The notes: a model not told the origin generated them from the letters alone. A DNA stretch of 64,000 bases from Plantago ovata (GCA_028274465.1 CM051455.1:42177129-42241128), one strand, 5' to 3'. Shown: positions 1 to 11,522, numbered from the stretch's first letter. Translations and numbers: made by a program.

Positions 1-206
1 ATATATATGACATTTTTACCAATATACTAACTAATATTTCAGGCATGGGGTAACCAACCCAATCAACCACGAGGATCCGCCACTATTCGAATATTCATTA
101 ACACGTCCAGTCAATGCAAACTCAAAAAAATTACGGAAAAAGAAAGTTAGTGGAGCAGAACCACCACCGTCTTATTCTACTTGAAACATGAAACATAGGT
201 TCTCAC

Positions 207-2911
207 CCTTTCCTTCTTCGAAGTACTTGCATGAGTCGGTACAGCCTCTTCCTGAGAAAGCAAGGGGACTCTCTGAGGATTCTCTTGTGCAGTGGCATTC
301 GAGCTGTTCCTTGCAGGAGCTTTAATTGGCAAAGCCCCATCCTCCACATCAAATGTACCTCCAGGGGGTGGAGCAAGCATTTGAAAAACATAGGTATATA
401 AGACAATTGCACCAACCTACAATGGAAACAAATTTCTGAGTTGCTACTGGAAGAGCTGAAGGAAAAGAAGAAAAATGGAGCTAAAACCGTGCATATGTGA
501 TCATTAAAAGCTAAATATATAAGCTGCGGAGTCCAGAGATCAAATATTTCTGAACTTACCCACTGGCCAAACGAGATATAGGCATTTCCATCTTGAGAGC
601 ATTTATCACTATCACCAAAAGGGTTTGATGTATCTCTGCATAATGCGGCAATCAATACAAGTGGCACATTTCCAATGTTCCCTGAAAGCATGGAAAAATT
701 CAAAAAAATTAGGAGAGTTAAAACTCTGATTACATCATTACATTTGATTTTATTGGAATTACTGGTTCCGAATGCACAGACACTAGATTTCGATGATACA
801 ACAATATATTTCCAAACATGGCCATTTCTAAAATATAAACGTTACAAATATGATGGGAGATCACAAGACGGGACTGAAGTCGCACGGGCTTTAACTTGAG
901 CCAAGGGAGCATGGCTCAATTAAGAGGTCCATAACATGCCAAAAGTTACACTAATTGTGTAGGAATTGGAATTCTAGTTAGAGAACAAAATTTTGGTTTT
1001 ATTCATGATCCAGTTAAGTTCAATAGTTCTCATTATTCTGGTAAAAGATAATCATGCACTCGCTCCATTCCATTAGTACGGCCACATTTAATGTTCGGGA
1101 ACTAAGAGTCATGAAAAGTCTGTGTCATATATTGTGATTGGATCAGATTGGTGTATAATTTGAATGTACAACTCAGCGAGTAGTGAGAAAATGTGGTAAA
1201 TTTGCAAGTATGTGGTGGTAATGGGTTAGGCCAACCTCAATAAATAAATTAAAAGTTTGCCAAAACTGGAAACATAGCAATATTAATGGGGCACACAAAA
1301 TGGCAAAATGCGGCTGTAATAACGGGACGGAGGGAGTATATATTTACGAGTATAATAGAAGTTACTATGACAATCATAAGAGAGGTTGGCAATCTTATAA
1401 TGGTTCTATCCCCAACAGAAAATTTGGGTCACTTAGCATTGTTCGTGGCATTTCAGATGTAAACTAAATACAGACAAGAAGAGATTTGGCTAAATGCAAT
1501 GTCTGTAATATATAGAAAAATATAAAAAGAAAATCACAAACTCAGTTTTCACGTGGAACCAAATTGTCTATTCGGAATAGAACAACTATAGAAATACAGA
1601 CAAGTTTTATGACCGAATAATACAGACTTCTAACCTACCAAAATATAGATATACGTCACTATTCGCATACCACAATAAGATTTCCTGATTAAACTATAAA
1701 TCTAGTTCTAATGACAATCTCATTAAACCGAATGCTAAAGCTCTAACCCATAATAAGTAAGATGATTACATTCGTGATCCTCAAATGAACTCTAAAATGG
1801 AGCATTGTCCACAAACCAATGATTAAAGCTCTTGTTTACTTAAGCCTTCACTTGTAAATTCTCCATACAGAATAGCTAAAGAACCCCCATTGAACCACAT
1901 TTTCTTTAAGGTTTTGAACTTTTAGGGTAGAGAGACTACTTCTGTTGCAATTCAATACAATATGTAAAAATGTAGTCGCAGTATGCAATACAATACATAA
2001 AAATATAACCGTAGTAGTACTTACCAATACCAATCTGTATTATGGTAAACTTGAAGAATGGGTAAGGAGGCTTCACTATGGATGCAACAACAAGACCTAT
2101 AATGGAGCCTGATATAGTAGCAAGAATAACATTGACAGGAATGAACCACCTGCAAAAAAATGGAATGTTACTTGAGGACCGAAACTAGTTGTTGAATTTC
2201 GACGCGTGAAGCATTACGTTACGTACCATTGAATCATTTTCTCCCAACTTATTGCTTGTCCCAGTTGGGAAAATATCAAACAAGGAAGCAGTAGCGTGAA
2301 GACCAGCTGCGTTAAGCCATAAAACGACGACAGTTTAGTTAGTACTCAAATCCGTGACGAAATCCAGCTCCGTATCTCAGATGACACATAAAGCAAGCAC
2401 ATCAAATTCTTAAACTATCCAACAGAAACATGCAAAACTTGCAGAAGCCCTTATAATTAGTTAGACAGGATAAAATTACCATTTAGATATGCAAAACTTG
2501 CACAAGCCCTTAAACCATCTCATACTACTAGTGCTTGTCAACAGAAACAGAATATACCCAAGAGTTCATAAAATATCCAAATTTCATGCTCTACAGTATT
2601 CTGGGAAACCAACAATACAAAAAGGTCCCATGTTTTTACATCAATTACAGCATACAAAATGTTACAAAGCAAAAAAAAAAAAAAAACGGAAAAAATATGG
2701 ATTTGAGCTAAGTTACCCCATTCAAGAGCTTCCTTCCATTAGTGGGCAAGATATTAACATACTTGGAAGCCATTAGAAACCCCAACAAACACATGGTGAA
2801 AACCTTAGCTATGGGCATAACAGCGATCTTTATACTGCCAAGAACAGACTCTCCGCCCTTGGTCGGCTCCGTCATGACCTCAAACAGCATCCTTGGGACT
2901 CTCTCCATCAT
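207..2911 (-). CDS. PILS-family (PIN-LIKES) auxin efflux carrier-like protein, N-terminal part
   Basis: PILS proteins are ER membrane transporters that limit nuclear auxin signalling. Five coding exons read on the minus strand: 2717-2911, 2227-2306, 2025-2149, 560-681 and 207-416. All junctions are GT-AG and in phase, giving 244 residues. Family-typical stretches include the opening ESVLGSIKIAVMPIAKVFTM, then FLMASKYVNILP, LLLPCLIFSQLGQAI, WFIPVNVILATISGSIIG, KPPYPFFKFTIIQIGIGNIG, NVPLVLIAALCRD, NPFGDSDKC and AYISFGQWVGAIVLYTYVFQ, followed by the start of the variable hydrophilic loop. Several hydrophobic membrane segments are visible. The start is a double Met at 2911-2906. The family is usually about 400 residues, so the C-terminal exons lie left of position 1; bases 1-206 look like intron. 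The family call is secure, the member is not. Confidence 0.93.
1058..1337. mobile_element. Stowaway-like MITE inside PILS intron 3
   Basis: About 280 bp. The left terminus (ACTCGCTCCATTCCATTAG) and the reverse complement of the right terminus (ACTCCCTCCGTCCCGTTAT) match at most positions and continue into matching inner sequence (TACGGCCACAT / TACAGCCGCAT). The CTCCCTCCGT end and a flanking TA on the right are typical of Tc1/mariner-derived MITEs. It lies in the 1.34-kb intron between exons 3 and 4 and has no coding capacity. Confidence 0.75.
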
Positions 2912-3069
2912 CGTCCCTTCCGAGAATCAATTTGTTTCCAACAACCAATTCTCGATTGAATCGGTTTAACACTGGATATATTTCAAATTTCAAGAATTAG
3001 CTAGATTTTATATAAATTGAATTAGAAAGCATATAGGGTAAACAAAGAAATAAACATAATTGAGATACC

Positions 3070-3220
3070 TAAATATTAGGAGTCCTTTTGAGCTGCTGCC
3101 AACAGAAGATGAAGAAGAAGTGTGGAATAAAACGGTTGGTCAATGTTGGAACCTTTTCAAGAAGAAACTGACAATATAAACTTCAAGAACAAGTTGAATA
3201 CGAATAGAATACCTATGCAG
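3070..3220 (-). other. Probable 5' UTR exon of the PILS gene
   Basis: On the minus strand a donor-like GTATCT (about 3064-3069) ends a block that is less AT-rich than the DNA around it, upstream of the coding start at 2911. A short UTR intron between about 3069 and 2960 would join it to the coding exon. The transcription start is not evident. This is inference without transcript support. Confidence 0.35.
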
Positions 3221-4130
3221 AATATAGAGATGGTCAGCTGGATGAGTAATTACGCCGAAAAAGAAATATAAAACCATTATTTACGTAATTATTACGTCTA
3301 TATGATAAAAAATAAATAATAAATAATTAAAAAAACTTCTTTTGGCAAATAAAAAGAAAAGGAAAACTAGATTGATTCTGTAGGTAAATAAAAATAAAAT
3401 AACAATGATAAGAGTTATTATTGAAAATATATGATATATAATTAAAATTATAAGTGCCTTAAGAATGAAAAATAATTGTATTAACAATATAAGTATTTTA
3501 TTTAATGATATCTTTATATTTTTATAAGAATATATAATATTGGTTATTTGAAAGTGTATAATTATTAAAACGATGAGAATGAAAATAAGATGAGGACAAA
3601 TTATTTAATCTGTTTGATTTGAAAATGACTTTAGATAGAGGATTTAGCTAGTTTTGTCAACATTGGCAAATTTTAGTACTACAAACAATAGGTGTCCCGA
3701 TCTAGTTGGGGCTTACATATCGCCTTGTGACTTGTGACATAAATGTTGGTGTACTGTTGTACGTCTAATGATGTGGATAACTTTTTTGGGGTAATGCATT
3801 GTTGTCTAGTAAAATTACAAAGAGGAATGCTCATTACTTACTTTACTTTCATGGAAATTAATTAATTTCAATTTTGTTAAAAAAATTTTTTTTTAATCGG
3901 CTAAAGGGTGACTCGAACATCCGACCTATTGGTTGTTAAAACCTGTTTAATAGTAATTTATATTATAAAATAAATTCAATTTAATTCCGAATTCATTAGT
4001 TCATAATTATTTTTGCTAAGAGGGGAGGAAATGGTACGTATAGCTTCTATCTACCTTTGAGATTTAAAAAAAGTTTGTAATAGTAAAAGTGGTTGATAAT
4101 TAAATATTATTTTACCACCGTTTGTAAGTT
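3221..4130. other. AT-rich intergenic DNA with one tRNA-like repeat remnant
   Basis: No gene is seen. A T-run followed by GGTGACTCGAACATCCGACC at about 3885-3950 resembles the SINE-like segment at 22625-22745 (GTAACTCGAACCCCCGACC), so it is probably a decayed member of the same family. Confidence 0.5.
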
Positions 4131-4250
4131 TTTGTTCTCTTCGTATGAAAAAGTCTGAACTGAACTTATTTGTAGTACAAAATACTATTAGGCAAATCTG
4201 AACTGAACTGAACTGAACGTAATCAATTTTCAGATGAAAAGAACAGAGCC
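4131..4250. repeat. Dispersed TCTGAACTGAACTG repeat, copy 1
   Basis: Starts TTTGTTCTCTTCGTATGAAA, contains runs of the pentamer AACTG/GAACT, and ends CAGATGAAAAGAACAGAGCC. The ends are imperfect inverted repeats of each other (GGCTCTGTTCTTTTC motif). Related copies are at about 14905, 22012, 26587, 51716 and 58828. It looks like a short MITE family without coding capacity. Confidence 0.65.
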
Positions 4251-4398
4251 TAAGTTGGTTTTAAAAAGTTGCCATTTCAAAAAAATGAAACTTAAAGGTT
4301 AGCTTACGAGTTATTCAAGAGATATTTTATTTTGAATCGGAGCTCAAAAGCTAGTGTCATATTAATTAACGCCAATCAAGATGTCAATGTGCATGACA

Positions 4399-4675
4399 GG
4401 GGTGGCTCTATATTTTTTGGGCCCTGTTCCACCCCGTAAGATAGGCCCCCAAACAATCATTTAAAAAAAAAAATCATCAAAGGTATTGAACTAGTGACCT
4501 TTAGGTATGACATGAAACTTTCACCTTCAACATTCACCACTACACCAATTTTATTTTGCTATCTTTTGCATAAACACGTATATATAAACATGTAGTACAT
4601 AATAAATCTAAGGTCCCCCATTTTACGAGACCCTGTGCGGTTGGGTTGAGCGCACCGGCCTTGAGTCGCCACTAA
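4399..4675. mobile_element. hAT-like MITE with 8-9 bp target duplication
   Basis: The 277-bp element is bounded by the direct repeat TGCATGACA (4390-4398 and 4676-4684). Its ends, GGGGTGGCTC and GAGTCGCCACTAA, are short imperfect inverted repeats sharing GTGGC...CTC. Duplication length and termini suggest hAT. The inside contains the phrases GGGCCCTGTTCC and CCCTGTGCGG, and similar phrases occur at 14151-14510. Confidence 0.55.
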
Positions 4676-4924
4676 TGCATGACAATGTGTCGTGGATTTC
4701 CATCGCCCTAACCAACTGACAAAAGGTTAATCATGGGGGAGAAAATTTAAGTGTAATAACACTTGATGAAAAATCATGATTAAAAGATCATGTCTTATTC
4801 TTTTATGTTTTTCTATCATTGAAATATCAGGGTTTCTGTCAAAAGTGTTTGTAGTTGAGTGGTAATATGAGACCCCACATATTTATTAATGATAAATTTA
4901 TAGTTCAAACTTTATGATTGTAAG

Positions 4925-5228
4925 TGTAACGACCTGATCCACTAATGGGCCGAGATCCGGACCAACGGGCCGGCGAGGTTATTCCTTGGCGCTCTCCGGG
5001 GTAATATTATGGCCCCACAGACCAACACGTGTTCTAATCCGCGCATTTTGTCCTCACTCGTGCGCGCACTAGGAACTTCCGAGTGGGTCACCCATCCTAG
5101 AATTGCTCCAGAGCAAGCACGCTTAACTTTGAAGTTCTTCTAGGTGAATTTACGAAAAGAAATGTGCACCTTATTGGTAAGAGTAACGTTCTCAACCCTT
5201 TTAAACCTCTGAAATCTGGGGCATTACA
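4925..5228 (-). repeat. Cassandra 3' LTR with 5S rRNA-like segment
   Basis: Minus-strand bases of about 5060-5143 read like plant 5S rRNA: GTTAAGCGTGCTTG (box A region, complement of 5116-5127) and GGATGGGTGACC (box C region, complement of 5085-5097) are intact at the expected spacing. The middle (GCTCTGGAGCAATTC) differs from true 5S. It is an LTR feature, not a working 5S gene. Confidence 0.88.
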
Positions 5229-5414
5229 ATCACCCCCTCTTGAATTGCACAACGTCCTCGTTGCGCGTTGTCCCGAGACCAACCATCCGTGCAGGATTCT
5301 AGAAGTGGCCCTTACAAGCTCAAGAGGTGGCTCCCACCGTCGATACGGTGTAGCACTTTGCCCCGGATGGCACTTAGTTCCTGCAGTCCCGGATAGTCCC
5401 GCTTTGATACCACT

Positions 5415-5699
5415 TGTAACGACCCGATCCACTAATGGGTCGCGATTGTTAGGCCGACGAGGTTACTCCGGGTGATATGCTGGCCCCACAGACCAACACG
5501 TATTCTAATCCGCGCACTTTGTCCTCACTTGTGCGCGCACCGAGAACTTTCCAATGGGTTACTCATCCTAGAATTGCTCCAGAGCAAGCACGCTTAACTC
5601 TGAAGTTCTTCTAGGTGAATTCCCGAAAAGAAAGTTACACCTTGTTGGTATGAGTAGCGTTCTCAACCCTTTTAATCCTCTGAAATCTGGGACGTTACA
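5415..5699 (-). repeat. Cassandra 5' LTR, 5S box C altered
   Basis: Paired with the left LTR but shorter (285 against 304 bp; a gap lies near 5470). The 5S-like box C region reads GGATGAGTAACC (complement of 5556-5568) where the left LTR has GGATGGGTGACC. The box A region remains intact. The differences imply that the insertion is not very recent. Confidence 0.85.
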
Positions 5700-5704
5700 G
5701 TAAG

Positions 5705-6270
5705 GGTCCGTAATTTTTAAGGGTACTGTTAGAGCACCTAATAACGAATTAGTACCCATTAGATGAACAATTACATTTTAGTGCCGATTTTGACTTTTTG
5801 GCGCACTAAGAACTGTTGCAAAATTTGATTTTTTAGCAGCCAAACAACATTGTGGTGGAGGACTGAAATGTAATTGAAATGGAAAAAACAGTAAAAACAA
5901 AAATTTACCTTACATATTTTTAGCCTTTTCTTTATTTTTTCTTTTTTTCTTTTTTTTTTTCTTTTCCTTTTTTTTTTTTTTTTCATCTCTCTTCTTCTTC
6001 TTCTTCTTCTTCAAGTCTAGTATCGAAATCCAGTACTGACTTGAAAAACGAAGGCTGGCTGGGAGCTTGTTCCCAGATCGGAGCATGTTAAGCTTCCAAA
6101 TTGGAGCTTAACAAGCTCAGCTCCCAGATCGGAGCTTTGCAACTCCCGGACCGGAGCTTGTAAAAGGCTTCGATAAGGGAGCTTGCAGGCTCCGATCTTG
6201 AGCCTTGCAAGCTCCGATCAGAGCTTGCAGGTTCCGGTGGGAGTAGAAACCGGGAAACAAGAAAATATTG
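5705..6270. repeat. GGAGC-rich palindromic repeat, copy A
   Basis: Contains ACAATTACATTTTAGTGCCG (about 5768) and TGATTTTTTAGCAGCC, a CT-rich low-complexity tract (about 5936-6013), then about 190 bp in which GGAGCTT / AAGCTCC / GATCGGAGC recur many times in both orientations (6060-6245). The same order (ACAATTACATTTTAGT, then GCTCCGATCGGAGC) occurs at 59040-59360. Translations through it are low-complexity repeats and not genes. Confidence 0.6.
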
Positions 6271-7992
6271 AAACAAGTAAATATTCTAACATTGTAATGA
6301 CATTCTAAATGTTCGTAATATACGAAACATTGTAATGACTAAATGTTCATAATAGTCGAAAAAGAAAATCCTGCCTATTTATGTACCTAATATAAATTTC
6401 AAAATTAAATTTTCACTATAATTTAGAGTTAATTTTACGTAAATTAGAGGCTAAAATAACCAACCATCCAAATTGAATGTCAAATTTGATTTGGGAGGAC
6501 GTATATAATAACTACAATAACATCGACGAGGCACAAGAGCAACAATCATTAGCTAAATTGAAGAACTTATGTTTTTATTCGATTCCCATCTCACCTAGCA
6601 TACATTACATCGTTGATTATTCTCATGATATTATATTCTTGGTTATGATCATGAATTTATGCGATAGTCAGGAAAACAAGAAGAATAAGATAATACTTCC
6701 ATAATGCATTATTATGATTATACTATGCTTCATGTCATGTTCATGATAAAAAGTTTTTAGTATTATTGATTGTGGCACGTAAACCATTTATTAAAATGAA
6801 AAGGAAAAATCTAGGTAACACGTTACATTCTGTAGTTTGCAATTTTTTGTTTTTATAGAACGTTACTTTTGAAATGCCAAGCTAAACCTCATATAAACGA
6901 TGCAAGTCACACAGTGTGACATGCTCACATTCTGAGTCCATACTCCATAGAATACAAATTTGGTTCCAGTAGTACTCTAACCTGTAGTCCTGTCTTTCAA
7001 TCAATGGAGCGCTACGTACCTTGAACGTTTCTATTTTCACAATTTGAATCCCCTTGCACGATTCTAAAGTTATTGTCCATTTTGTTATTTCTAGCAAGTT
7101 GATGTTCTAATTCGTGTTTTGTGTCCCAATTAAGATTTTCAAACAGTAAACACATTTCGTTGCACGCTGAAACAGAATCTAGCTAGTAACTCTACGCCTC
7201 TAGTTTATTAGATAGTGATGATTAGCAATTACATATGTTCAAATGGGTTGTTTACTTGTTTAACTTGTATTGTATAGTTACTTCAGTTCAATAAAAAAAA
7301 TGAGTTATAAGTTGTTAGAATAAAACATCAAGTACAAACACGCATAAGCGTTTTACTTTATGTTTATGTGAAGTGACTCTAATACGACTCAATAATCAAA
7401 GTTCAGTTCTTTAATTAAACAAAAAAATTGTCATTAAAAAATAATAAATAAATACTCGTCTATAATAGTTAGGGATGGCGATAAGCCAGGCTTTCGTAGA
7501 CACAGTTCCAACCCGGAAGATAAGCATAAGGCATCCCAATATCTGGCGTAATTTTTTAGCTCAAGCCCAACCCATAATGGCCGGGCTGGGTACATGGGCT
7601 CCATTTTCATAATTTTTTTTTTTTTAATTCATTTAGAAAAGAAAAAAAATACTAGGTCCTAACCCCTAACACTTTACCCAGTCAACCTCTTTGTTGTTAT
7701 GTTATCGATCATTTATCCAATACAAGTCGGTGAATGAGACTAACTTCTCTCAAGAGACATGCAAGACAAGAGAACAACAAAAGGTGAATTAAGATTCCAA
7801 CTGGGACACCGGTGCGGTGTCGACTGTATGAACTTCAACGCTCAAGTCGACGAACTCATGATATGAAGTAAATGTGCACGAATTGATCAAGGAATGTAAG
7901 AACTTAGCTAGATTCAATATTTAGGATAACGAATTAGAGATTTAGGGTTCCGACGAGTGAGACATGCAGAACTCCGAGTTAGAATTCCATAG
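6271..7992. other. Intergenic DNA, no gene seen
   Basis: AT-rich. Around 7477-7640 a segment starting TTAGGGATGGCGATAAGCC and rich in GGGCTGGG / GCCCAACCC resembles the end of an hAT-type element, but no partner terminus was found. Open frames here lack codon structure and homology that I recognise. Confidence 0.5.
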
Positions 7993-8130
7993 TTCCGGTG
8001 AGCGGCTTGGAACTCTTGGATTCTATAGTGAGTGGCTTAGAACTGTAGGGTTCCTTTGAGCGGTTTAGAATTCTATGGTTTTGGTGAGCGGTTTACAACT
8101 ACAGGGCTCAGGTGAGCAGTTTAGAAATTG
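7993..8130. repeat. 28-bp imperfect tandem repeat, about five units
   Basis: Units start near 7993, 8021, 8049, 8078 and 8106, with the shared core GGTGAGCGGTTTAGAACT (TGAGCGG / GAGTGGC / GAGCAG variants). The divergence between units suggests an old array. Confidence 0.7.
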
Positions 8131-9305
8131 ATCCAACACTGATGTTGAATGTTTGATTGAAAGATACTGGTCGGTTATTTGTGATTGTAGAATCAGAGTA
8201 CGGCTGGTTTGATGTTTTCTTTAAGTAAGTTTGTCTTGTTATTTTAATTTGATGTATTGCGTTTTTAGATTCTATAAGCTTTACTCTTTTTCTAGACTTC
8301 TTTTTAAAGTAGTTCTCTCGGAGCCACGGACTCCTCTACTGACTTATCACCAAAATTGCCAGTAGTTGGCGAAGTATCCAGGTTCTCATCCGGTTTATAA
8401 CGTTGGAAGAGTCGTGGTCGTTTCGGTCAACCAAGTTGCAAGACAATTTCGTACTGGCTTAGCGGGAGGGTAGATTAGTGAGGTTTTAGAATACCTATAG
8501 ACAGTTTTGGGGATACCCTAGCTTGTAAATTATACTTCCTTTCATTGTAGGAGACCTCTAACTTGTAAAGCACTCCTTTAATTCTAGTAGACCTTATTAA
8601 GTATTAGGTTGTCCTATCAATGCATGGTTAGTTTGTGTGAGAAATTCATATTCATATCTTGTGAACCTCCAAAAATATTAGGGAACCTCTAATTTTTTAA
8701 GACTCAGGTGATGAGTGTTAGCAGATCACCTAGTAGTTAGCCCATCGGGTCTTGTATATATTCCAAACTAGTCCAATTCCCAAGTCAAGCTTGTTGACCC
8801 GATTTTGATTCTTGTAAGAACAAATTTGACTTGTAATTGGACTTTCTTCATAAACAATAAACTGGATCAACATATTTGACCGTATATTTATTTTTGTCAT
8901 TGCAGTTACTAGCCGAGCACATATTCATAATTTATTTTCTTCTTTTGAGTGATACTGTATTCACAAAATTAAGCCGGTCATCATTTTATATTCCATTCAA
9001 AATTATCACAGCTTTTTCAAAACACATTTTCCAAATATTCTTAGTACTACAAAATTTTATGCATTACACTTTCCCAATTTTATATATACTTGTTCCACCA
9101 AGTTACCTCAAATTCCATAAAATCATTTTTAAAAAGTTCAAAACTAAAGGAAATATTTTGAAGTATAATTAGTTAGTTTCCCATTTTGAAATCCAAATGT
9201 ACCAAAAGTTTAATTAGACACTTATATAATATCACAAAATCAACTATTATTAATTAAGTCAACCAAGATTTGACTTTTAGTCTTTTGGTTTCCTCCTCCC
9301 CTCCA
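8131..9305. other. Intergenic DNA, no gene seen
   Basis: AT-rich, with no recognised repeat end or RNA gene. The 98-codon frame at 8876-9172 is rich in Phe, Ile and Leu because of base composition and matches no family I know. Confidence 0.5.
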
Positions 9306-9313
9306 TTTATATA
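9306..9313 (+). promoter_or_regulatory. TATA box for the 9.4-kb gene
   Basis: TTTATATA lies 55 bp before the ATG at 9368. A start about 30 bp downstream would leave a short leader, which is plausible for a plant gene. Confidence 0.55.
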
Positions 9314-9367
9314 CCATCATTTCCCTGATCAGTGACCATCCCTACTAGAATTCCATTCTCTGCATCA

Positions 9368-9676
9368 ATGGCTTTGGCCTCCGTCACCTCCACCACTGCC
9401 TATGCCCCCGCTTTTACCAATGATAAGTCTATGTCATTGACCATCCCATTTCCCTCATCATTGTTGCAACCACCAACCCCACCAGTTACGGAGCACAAAA
9501 TTAATGTGATTCATCAGTTATCATATCAGGAACCACCCACCGATCCTCCACCTAGCAGTCCGCCTCCTCTTTCACTAATTTGCTACCGTAACATTGCACT
9601 AGGGCTCCTCATTGCTCTGGTCGTCACCATTCTCATCTTCATCATCATGTGGAAGTTTGTCCCCCGCAAAACCTAA
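9368..9676 (+). CDS. Small proline-rich single-pass membrane protein, unknown function
   Basis: A 102-residue frame starting at the first ATG (MALASV). The N-terminal half is polar and Ser/Thr-rich. A proline-rich stretch follows (PPTPPV, then EPPTDPPPSSPPP, about residues 36-66). The C-terminus is one hydrophobic segment, IALGLLIALVVTILIFIIMW (about 76-96), ending in a short basic tail VPRKT. This is the layout of a tail-anchored or type I membrane peptide. A TATA box precedes it and AATAAATAATAAT (about 9760) could serve polyadenylation. I do not recognise the family. It could be a spurious frame, but the promoter spacing, the GC-richer composition and the TM end favour a gene. Confidence 0.55.
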   Translation: MALASVTSTTAYAPAFTNDKSMSLTIPFPSSLLQPPTPPVTEHKINVIHQLSYQEPPTDPPPSSPPPLSLICYRNIALGLLIALVVTILIFIIMWKFVPRKT

Positions 9677-10014
9677 TGGCTTCGGCCACCATTGATTTAA
9701 TTTATCCAACAAATTATAAGAATTCATTTCTTTGATATCATGATATGTAGTTCTTCAGGTAATAAATAATAATGACATGCTCAAATTTATTACGTTGATT
9801 TATTTTAACCGTGAATTTTAATTATTATAAAAAGTTTATTCCTTTATTGAGTTTTTTTTATAGAGTTTCTACTGTACTTATTAATATGATGGTTCCTGGG
9901 ATTTGCGGATACAAATATATTGCGATTGCATAAATTTATATAGTCAGTGAGACATTAGAATGTGAGAAGCACGCGCATGTTACAATTTTCCTCATCACTA
10001 ACTCAAGGCAATAA

Positions 10015-11522
10015 TCAAAAGCAAAAATCTTCGGACTGGCCCAAAGACCTCTTACAATGAGCAATCGCTGCGTGAACAGATGACGCGGCAGCATCAGTCG
10101 ATTGTTGATGTATCGGAGACGACTCGACAGAAGTCACCCGGCTGGGTGCAATGTGCCCTAGTACCCTGTTGTTGCGTATTCTCCGTTTCGTAGCGAACAT
10201 TTTCCTGAACGCATTGACAATCTTTGATTCATCTAAGAACGTCTTCGATTTTGTATTGGGCCTCTTCACTATGATGATATGCCAATTGGTGAAGAGCTTA
10301 TCAATTGGCCTAATCAAGTTGGAAATCTTCCAGTTGCTTGTTCGGCACTTGTTTGATTGCGAACTTGTAATTACAGAAGATCTCAATTTCAGAAGCAACC
10401 TCGTTATTCTTCCATTTGGAGTAGGAATTGCCTTTGATGTTGTTTTCCTGTTTAATGAGTTTAAGAAAAGCATTTGGAAAAATTACTTAAACCTCCTAAT
10501 GTTTCTGAGATGTAAGATATGCCCGTAACACTAAAAGATTACAATTAACCCCCTAATATTTAATTAGTTGTGTGATTGTAGCCCCATTGTTATAAAATTT
10601 GATCATGTTATCAATGTATGTACCTCTATAGTAATCAAATTTCGTGATTAATAAAACAAATACTAACTTACAACAAAATATTTGTGGCATTTGTGTAGCT
10701 TACCTAGATTACAAATCTTACAATTTTAAAAATTTCAATACCGAAGATGACGAAATTCTTAACAAATGTGATAAGTTTAACAAAAGAGAGCAGGTGACTA
10801 ATTGCCATATTTGGCTGTTATAGTGGAGTTTTTCCTAATTATTCAATTGTTGAAAACAACATAACAGAGTGTGTTGGCCAGGATGACTACTTTAATCAAA
10901 TTAATGCAGCTAGTGTTGGTTCCGGCCAGAATTGCATATCGCACAGAAGTTGAGGAATAGTGAAATGAGTGTTAATTGAATAGTGTCCGAAGTTCAAACT
11001 TTAACAGAGTTCCAACTTTCAAATAAGATATTATGCATTTTGGAAACAGTCAAATTTTATTATGCGTGTTAAGATGTTATGTTAAACAGTGTGTCAAATA
11101 AAAGGTTACCTGCTCGGAACAAGCTCCCAATTTTCTCTTTGATCTTCACGATCACCATCGCCGCCCACCTGCAGTTTCCGGACCGATGATCTCTTCAAAA
11201 CCGCATTCCGGAAGATTCTGAAAAGAGGACTCGTACAGTTGCCAAAATCACCTCTGGAGGTTGTTCCATCTTCTTGCAAAGGCAAGTTATTCACTCCGGG
11301 ACCGATATTAGGAGATGGAACAAATCCAGGTACAAATGCAGATACACGAAACTCAAAATCTTTATCGTACTCATTCACCAACGCTGTTCCAGATGGTCCT
11401 AGATCGAATTCGATGTAGGTATCAGCGTCATGATCTTCGTTTTCGTCATCAGAAGAGTAGAACTTGAAAGAAGTGGTGAAGTTTAAGGAGCTCAGTGAGA
11501 AACTCTCTTCACCAGGATCCAT
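10015..11522 (-). CDS. MAKR/BKI1-like membrane-associated kinase regulator (probable)
   Basis: Two exons on the minus strand, 11110-11522 and 10015-10447, join in phase at a split Arg codon (AG|G) and give 281 residues. The 662-bp intron starts GTAACC and ends AAACAG. The N-terminal part is acidic and Ser-rich (SSDDENEDHDADTYIEFDLG, then FEFRVSAFVPG). The second exon is basic (RITRLLLKLRSS, KRPNTKSK, KRRIRNNR) and ends SSVHAAIAHCKRSLGQ. An acidic YIEF-type start, a basic middle and an AIxHCKRS-type tail match the layout of MAKR/BKI1 proteins, which bind the plasma membrane and regulate receptor kinases such as BRI1. Overall similarity is limited, so the family name is a proposal; the gene itself is well supported by the splice phase. 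Confidence 0.65.

Larger units (their letters stand above)
4925..5699 (-). mobile_element. Complete Cassandra-type TRIM retrotransposon
   Basis: A 775-bp element flanked by the 5-bp target duplication GTAAG (4920-4924, 5700-5704). Two LTRs (4925-5228, 5415-5699) each begin TGTAAC and end TTACA. Read on the minus strand, the right copy is the 5' LTR. Next to it lies the primer-binding site TGGTATCAAAGC (reverse complement of 5401-5412), complementary to initiator Met-tRNA; the purine tract AGAGGGGGTGAT (complement of 5229-5240) borders the left LTR. Both LTRs carry 5S rRNA-like sequence, the hallmark of Cassandra. There is no gag or pol, so it depends on proteins from other elements. Confidence 0.93.

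Noticed and set aside
5060-5143. Possible 5S rRNA gene
   Set aside because: Only part of 5S is present, with an altered middle, and it lies within a retrotransposon LTR bounded by a target duplication.
5164-5475. 103-codon plus-strand frame and the 111-codon minus-strand frame at 5097-5432
   Set aside because: Both run through the Cassandra LTR and internal domain, which is noncoding in all known copies.
8876-9172. 98-codon frame rich in Phe, Ile and Leu
   Set aside because: AT-rich composition effect; no promoter, no family resemblance.
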